From assembly GCA_003221295.1 (NCBI GenBank), contig QHRA01000056.1, positions 1 through 34,485 on the forward strand: DNA of 34,485 nucleotides, in the 5' to 3' direction. Origin of the DNA: Verrucomicrobiota bacterium. GTDB lineage: Bacteria > Verrucomicrobiota > Verrucomicrobiia > Chthoniobacterales > UBA10450. Below the pieces are notes generated by a model. It worked only from the letters and a program-made list of their open reading frames with translations, did no database searches and had not been told where the DNA came from. Position numbers and translations under genes: made by a program. This document shows positions 31,501 to 34,485 of this stretch, piece by piece (position 1 is the first letter of the stretch; every line of letters starts with the position of its first letter).

Positions 31501-31621
31501 TGTCCGGTCCCAGGCCACCGTGCTCACGGAACGCTGGAAAGAAATCATCGCGCAGGAAGTGCCTGCGCTCGACCGGGAATTGCAAGCTACGGGTCTCTCG
31601 CGCCTCAACCTCGCGCCGTGA
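28514..31621 (+). CDS. Secreted Asp-box (BNR/VPS10-like) beta-propeller protein
   Basis: 1035 residues. ATG 28514 gives an N-terminal signal peptide (MPALRFFVCRLTILLVAIAP, cleavage near ANA-GF). Around eleven Asp-box turns (S/T-x-D/N-x-G-x-T-W) follow, for example KSTDAGKTW, KSIDGGKTW, TRDGGRNW, THDGGKTW and SLDDGDNW, building one or two multi-bladed propellers as in sortilin/VPS10 and exo-type glycosidases. The C-terminal ~200 residues are helical (EQQLTLSQQLCDVRRDLEPI and beyond) and are found in a widespread bacterial family of 'VPS10 domain' proteins with no proven function. Catalytic sialidase residues are not evident. The frame extends upstream to 28373, but that part lacks a plausible leader. 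Confidence 0.8.
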   Translation: MPALRFFVCRLTILLVAIAPCALSANAGFDGALRWRNVGPFRGGRTRAIAGVPSQPNVFYMAQVNGGVFKTIDYGRTWQPIFDDQPTGSVGAIAVSISNPEIVYVGSGEGLHRPDLSIGDGIYKSTDAGKTWTHLGLRDGQQVAQLAVDPRNPDRFFVAVAGHPYGPNEERGIFRSLDGGQTFEKVLYRDENTGGGDVQIDPTNSDVVYATLWESREGPWENSTWNGTNGGIFKSTDGGKTWNQLRQGLPEKIVQANLAVAPSSPKTLLATVKTLVASNIFRSEDGGESWVSTTDDLRPSAGIGGGELPVVRFDPKNPAIVYSASVVCWKSIDGGKTWEGWRGAPGGDDYQNIWINPDNSNIILLGSDQGAIITVNGGQSWSSWYNQPTAQLYHVSADNAFPYRLYSGQQESGSVGIASRGNDGAITFRDWHPVAAEEYGYVVADPLDPDVIYGGKLTRYDRCTGQAQGILPVPLRSPDFRMLRTQPVVFSPVDPHLLFFSGNTLWQTRDGGRNWQQISPDLTRKTYELPASIGKYRADPSAVAKQRGVIYTVAPSPLDVNRIWCGTDDGLIYLTTNGGKTWNDVTPPAISAWQKISIIDAGHFDANTAYAAINTLRLDDVRPHIYRTHDGGKTWTEIVRGMADGQTVNVVREDTQRKGLLFAGTERAVYVSLDDGDNWEPLRLNMPATSVRDLIIKDNDLAVATHGRGFWILDNIAPLRQWKKEQHDTVLFKPQTGLRIRWSLNTDTPLPPDEPAGENPPDGAMIDYFLAEDSPVTLEIKDNKGNLVRRYSSADLPVLPDAKKLKIPRYWIRPPQSLSSQRGLHRFLWDMHYTPLPGIEPEYPMSAINRNTAPSPTSLWVVPGQYGIVLTAGSKSFTQPLTVKMDPRVKMSQAALEQQLTLSQQLCDVRRDLEPIGKIFDSLVEQMTRLRDQSLPKKVEEKLNALNSKLMELGPPNARPDATPSLHALDSAKDLFAQIQGVDAAPTDRVKAAVNDVRSQATVLTERWKEIIAQEVPALDRELQATGLSRLNLAP

Positions 31622-31629
31622 CCGCTGGT

Positions 31630-31664
31630 CTCCGATCTCTGACTTCTGACCTCTGACCTCCGAT
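31630..31664. repeat. Heptamer array CTCTGAC upstream of cyclase gene 1
   Basis: Five units CTCCGAT, CTCTGAC, TTCTGAC, CTCTGAC, CTCCGAT with exact 7-bp period, between the propeller gene and the cyclase start. Unlike TTCGATG, this unit contains TGA in one orientation and is confined to the intergenic gap here. Confidence 0.8.
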
Positions 31665-31700
31665 CTCGTCAGATTCCGAAGATCGTGGTAGGAAAATGGC

Positions 31701-33701
31701 ATGCCGTCCGAAGCCGATGTGAAGTTCGAAATTGGGCACGTTCTGTTCATCGACATCGTGGGCTATTCCAAGCTGCTCATTCACGAGCAGACCGAGCAGT
31801 TGCAAAAGTTGCGGCAAATCGCGCGCGCAACGAAGCAGTTCCGCGCTGCACAAGCAGAAGGCAAATTGCTGCGTCTGCCGACCGGCGACGGGGGTGCACT
31901 CGTTTTTAGCGATAGTCCGGAAACGCCGGTCGCGTGCGCGCTGGAAATCAGCAAGGCGCTAAAGAATTATCCTGACCTCCGTGTCCGGATGGGAGTCCAC
32001 AGCGGGCCGGTCAAAGAGGTCACAGACTTAAATGAACAAGCCAACATCGCCGGAGCGGGCATTAACATGGCCCAACGCGTGATGGATTGCGGCGATGCCG
32101 GCCATATTCTGCTGTCCAAGCGCGTCGCCGACGATCTTGAACAATACGGGCGGTGGCGGCCGCTCCTGCACGATTTGGGGATCTGCGAAGTAAAACATGG
32201 TGCAACGCTCGGCGTCGTTAACCTCTACTCGGATGAATTTGGCAATCCGGAGACGCCAAAAAAATTCAAAGCCGAGGAAGCTGCCGAGAAAAAACCGAGC
32301 GTGCCGATTCTGCGCAAATCGATTGCGCTCCTGCCGTTTGAAAACCTGAGCGAGGATAAAGCGAACGCTTATTTCGCCGACGGCATCCAGGAGGAAATTC
32401 TGACCAGACTCTCGAGGATCGGGGATCTCAAGGTTATCTCGCGCACATCGACGCAACGTTTCAAGAATTCATTGGAAAGTATTCCTGATATCGCAAAGCA
32501 ACTTGGCGTAGCGACAATTCTGGAGGGCAGCGTGCGAAAAGCTGCCGACCAAGTCCGCGTTCACGTTCAGCTGATCGACGCCGAGAACGACTCGCATCTT
32601 TGGGCGGAAAGATACGACCGCAAGTTGATCGACATTTTTGCCGTTGAAAGCGACATTGCCGCGAAAATCGCTGACGCACTTCACGCAAAACTCACCGGCG
32701 CCGAACGTCGCGCGATTTCATCACAACCCACCAAAAACACCGAGGCGTATCAGCTCTATCTGAAGGCGCGACATCAGTGGCGTAATTTTTTCGCGCCGGG
32801 CTACGAACAGGTCCGCAAATATTTTCAGCGCGCCATCGAGCTCGATCCCAGCTTTGCGCCCGCTTACGTTGGTCTCGGTAGCTATCACGCCTTTGGCGCG
32901 GCCAACGCCATTTTACCGCCTGCGCACTGGCCGGCTGCCGAGACGGCCCTTCAGAAAGCGCTCGAATTGGATGACACGCTGGCCGACGCGTATCATCTCC
33001 TCGCCGGTGTCGAGCTATATTATAAAAGGAATTGGCCGGCCGCCGAGCGCGCCTTCCTTCGCGGGGCAGAACTGAATCCGAGTTCTGGCGAAATCCGCCA
33101 TCATTATGGTCTCTGTCTCGTTCTGTTCGGACGCAACGAAGAGGGGCTCGCCCAAATCGCACTGGCGAAACAGCTCGATCCCTTCTTTCCCGGGTTGCAT
33201 CTATTTGCCGGGAGGATCCTCTTTTTTCTGCGCGATTACGATGGCGCGATTGCCTATTTTACCACCACATTGGAACTCCAACCGACGAATGCTGTCGCGC
33301 ACGAACATTTTGGTGATGCCTGTGAACGCAAAGGAATGCTGCACGAAGCCATTACGCAATGGTGCGCGAGTTTAACCTTGGGTGGCCAACCGGAGCAGGC
33401 GCAATTCCTCGAACAAGCTTTTGCCGCCTCCGGATTCGACGCCGCCGTTCGCGCCCTCGCGCAAAGACAATTGCAGCACCTTAACGAAAGGAGCGCGCGT
33501 GGTGAATATGTTCCCGCCTGGAATTATCTAACGGCCTACCTCCGATTGGGTGATAAGGAGCAGGCCCTTGTCTGGTTGGCAAAAACAGTCGAAGAACCCA
33601 ACTGGTTCGCCCTGCAGCTAAAAATTAATCCCATCCTCGATGTCTTGCGCAGCGATCCACGCTTTGACGAAATCGTTGCCACTCTCACGGTAAAAAACTA
33701 A
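31701..33701 (+). CDS. Class III adenylate/guanylate cyclase with TolB-N-like and TPR domains
   Basis: 666 residues in three parts. The cyclase domain (about 8-190) has both metal aspartates, Asp 18 in LFIDIVGYSKL and Asp 63 in PTGDGGALVF, and the transition-state pair Asn 122/Arg 126 in GAGINMAQRVMDCG, so it should be active. The middle domain (about 207-335, SIALLPFENLSEDKANAYFA then DGIQEEILTRLSRIGDLKVI and ATILEGSVRKAADQVRVHVQ) is the FlgO/TolB-N-like module common in such proteins. The rest is TPR repeats. No membrane helix. It makes cyclic nucleotide and probably senses or scaffolds through TPRs; the signal is unknown. Upstream sequence from about 31656 is duplicated before the next paralogue. 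Confidence 0.88.
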   Translation: MPSEADVKFEIGHVLFIDIVGYSKLLIHEQTEQLQKLRQIARATKQFRAAQAEGKLLRLPTGDGGALVFSDSPETPVACALEISKALKNYPDLRVRMGVHSGPVKEVTDLNEQANIAGAGINMAQRVMDCGDAGHILLSKRVADDLEQYGRWRPLLHDLGICEVKHGATLGVVNLYSDEFGNPETPKKFKAEEAAEKKPSVPILRKSIALLPFENLSEDKANAYFADGIQEEILTRLSRIGDLKVISRTSTQRFKNSLESIPDIAKQLGVATILEGSVRKAADQVRVHVQLIDAENDSHLWAERYDRKLIDIFAVESDIAAKIADALHAKLTGAERRAISSQPTKNTEAYQLYLKARHQWRNFFAPGYEQVRKYFQRAIELDPSFAPAYVGLGSYHAFGAANAILPPAHWPAAETALQKALELDDTLADAYHLLAGVELYYKRNWPAAERAFLRGAELNPSSGEIRHHYGLCLVLFGRNEEGLAQIALAKQLDPFFPGLHLFAGRILFFLRDYDGAIAYFTTTLELQPTNAVAHEHFGDACERKGMLHEAITQWCASLTLGGQPEQAQFLEQAFAASGFDAAVRALAQRQLQHLNERSARGEYVPAWNYLTAYLRLGDKEQALVWLAKTVEEPNWFALQLKINPILDVLRSDPRFDEIVATLTVKN

Positions 33702-33725
33702 TCGCGAGTTGCGCTTAGTTATGTC

Positions 33726-33768
33726 GTTGTCTGTGGTCTGTCATCTGTCGTTCTGATCTGTGACCTCC
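33726..33768. repeat. Degenerate heptamer array before cyclase gene 2
   Basis: Units GTTGTCT, GTGGTCT, GTCATCT, then after one extra base GATCTGT, GACCTCC: the 7-bp spacing is kept although the units are diverged. It precedes the block that is shared with the region upstream of cyclase gene 1. Confidence 0.6.
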
Positions 33769-33807
33769 AATCTCGTCAGATTCGGAAGATCGTGGTAAGG
33801 AAATCAC

Positions 33808-34485
33808 ATGCCGTCCGAAGCCGATGTGAAGTTCGAAATCGGGCACGTTCTGTTTATTGACATCGTCGGTTACTCCAAGCTGCTCATCCACGAGCAACTC
33901 GAGTATTTGGAGAAATTGCGCGAGATCGTGCGCGCGACAGAAACATTTCGTGCGGCGCAACGCGAAGGGAAATTGGAGCGCCTGCCCACGGGCGATGGAG
34001 GCGCGCTGGTTTTCCACACGAGCCCGGAAGCACCAGTGGAGTGCGCGATGGAGATCGCGCGCGAATTGAAGAAGCATCCCGAGCTGCGCGTGCGCATGGG
34101 CGTTCACAGCGGGCCGGTAAAAGAAGTGACGGACTTGAGCGAGCAGGGGAACATCGCGGGCGCCGGCATCAACATCGCGCAACGGGTGATGGATTGTGGC
34201 GACGCCGGTCACATTCTCGTGTCGAAACGGGTGGCGGATGATCTCGAACACTACGCGCAATGGCGGCCGCTGTTGCACGATCTCGGCACTTGCGAAGTGA
34301 AGCACGGCGTCTCGCTCGCGCTTTTCAATCTTTACTCCGATGAAATCGGTAATCCTGAGCAGCCGAAAAAATTTCAAACGGATGAACGCAAGATTGATGT
34401 GGTCACGCCAACAGCGCCGCAGAAATCAATCGCCGTGCTGCCGTTCGAAAATTTAAGCGAAGACAAGGCCAATGTTTATTTCGCC
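33808..34485 (+). CDS. Second class III cyclase paralogue (C-terminus beyond window)
   Basis: 226 codons from ATG 33808 (AAGGA eight bases upstream) to the right edge. The first ~30 residues are nearly identical to the gene before it (MPSEADVKFEIGHVLFIDIV then GYSKLLIHEQ), and the catalytic residues are kept: Asp 18, Asp 63 in PTGDGGALVF, and the Asn/Arg pair in GAGINIAQRVMDCG. After the cyclase domain it enters the same TolB-N-like module (SIAVLPFENLSEDKANVYFA). The linker (DERKIDVVTPTAPQ) differs. Tandem duplication explains the pair; divergence within the coding part suggests it is not very recent or that the genes have specialised. Confidence 0.88.
   Translation, partial: MPSEADVKFEIGHVLFIDIVGYSKLLIHEQLEYLEKLREIVRATETFRAAQREGKLERLPTGDGGALVFHTSPEAPVECAMEIARELKKHPELRVRMGVHSGPVKEVTDLSEQGNIAGAGINIAQRVMDCGDAGHILVSKRVADDLEHYAQWRPLLHDLGTCEVKHGVSLALFNLYSDEIGNPEQPKKFQTDERKIDVVTPTAPQKSIAVLPFENLSEDKANVYFA

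Noticed and set aside
13268-33768. CRISPR array suggested by short regular repeats
   Set aside because: Units are 7 bp without spacers, and no cas genes are present.

Overview
The window looks like a chromosomal stretch from a soil or freshwater member of the Verrucomicrobiota, probably a Chthoniobacterales/Udaeobacter-like lineage. This is inferred from gene content, not from a marker tree. The supporting content is tandem class III cyclase/TolB-N/TPR proteins, cassettes of prepilin-like genes ending in a long PilX-like protein, a PA0069-type radical SAM protein, a Ser- and Lys-rich bS22/mS38-like mini-protein, moderately high GC and weak Shine-Dalgarno signals. There is no rRNA, CRISPR array, integrase or recognisable insertion sequence.

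Layout. 1-2.6 kb (minus strand): a secreted TPR protein running off the left edge, a 34-codon AURKAIP1/COX24-like ribosomal mini-protein, a decayed NicO-like metal transporter and tRNA-Pro(CGG). 2.9-10.3 kb: two paralogous three-gene pseudopilin cassettes pointing at each other. Each has the order PilV-like, PilW/GspJ-like, PilX-like, and each is headed by a sigma-54 type -24/-12 promoter. A small proline-rich membrane protein and an apparently gene-free 950 bp lie between them. 10.8-16.8 kb: housekeeping genes (rpoZ, a smpB with a damaged 5' end, thpR, a small lipoprotein, an ATP-grasp-like protein, ruvA, an ArnT-like glycosyltransferase, a PAP2 phosphatase, tRNA-Ser(UGA)). 17.0-19.5 kb: an SPL-family radical SAM protein and an aldehyde dehydrogenase with an internal deletion. 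19.6-24.5 kb (minus strand): an ergothioneine locus, namely a small acidic protein, egtB (frameshifted here), egtD, an OpuCA-type ATPase and a fused substrate-binding/permease protein. 24.6-28.3 kb: an alpha/beta hydrolase, a LOG-family protein, and an acyl carrier protein overlapping a GT4 glycosyltransferase. 28.5-34.5 kb: a secreted Asp-box beta-propeller protein and two tandem cyclase-TPR paralogues, the second cut by the right edge.

Three patterns cut across genes. (1) Short tandem arrays with a strict 7-bp period, built from at least three unrelated heptamers, sit between genes and also inside two or three coding sequences. One heptamer is free of stop codons in all six frames, so it reads through as a seven-residue cycle. 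(2) Dispersed palindromes fill gene ends; two copies of a ~63-bp double-hairpin element carry compensatory base changes. (3) Three otherwise well-preserved genes (smpB, egtB, the aldehyde dehydrogenase) each appear to lack an internal block of roughly 50-80 bp, which is either real decay or an assembly artefact.

The strongest candidates for something not fully described are the sigma-54-controlled twin pseudopilin cassettes and the ergothioneine biosynthesis genes overlapping an EgtUV-like transporter.
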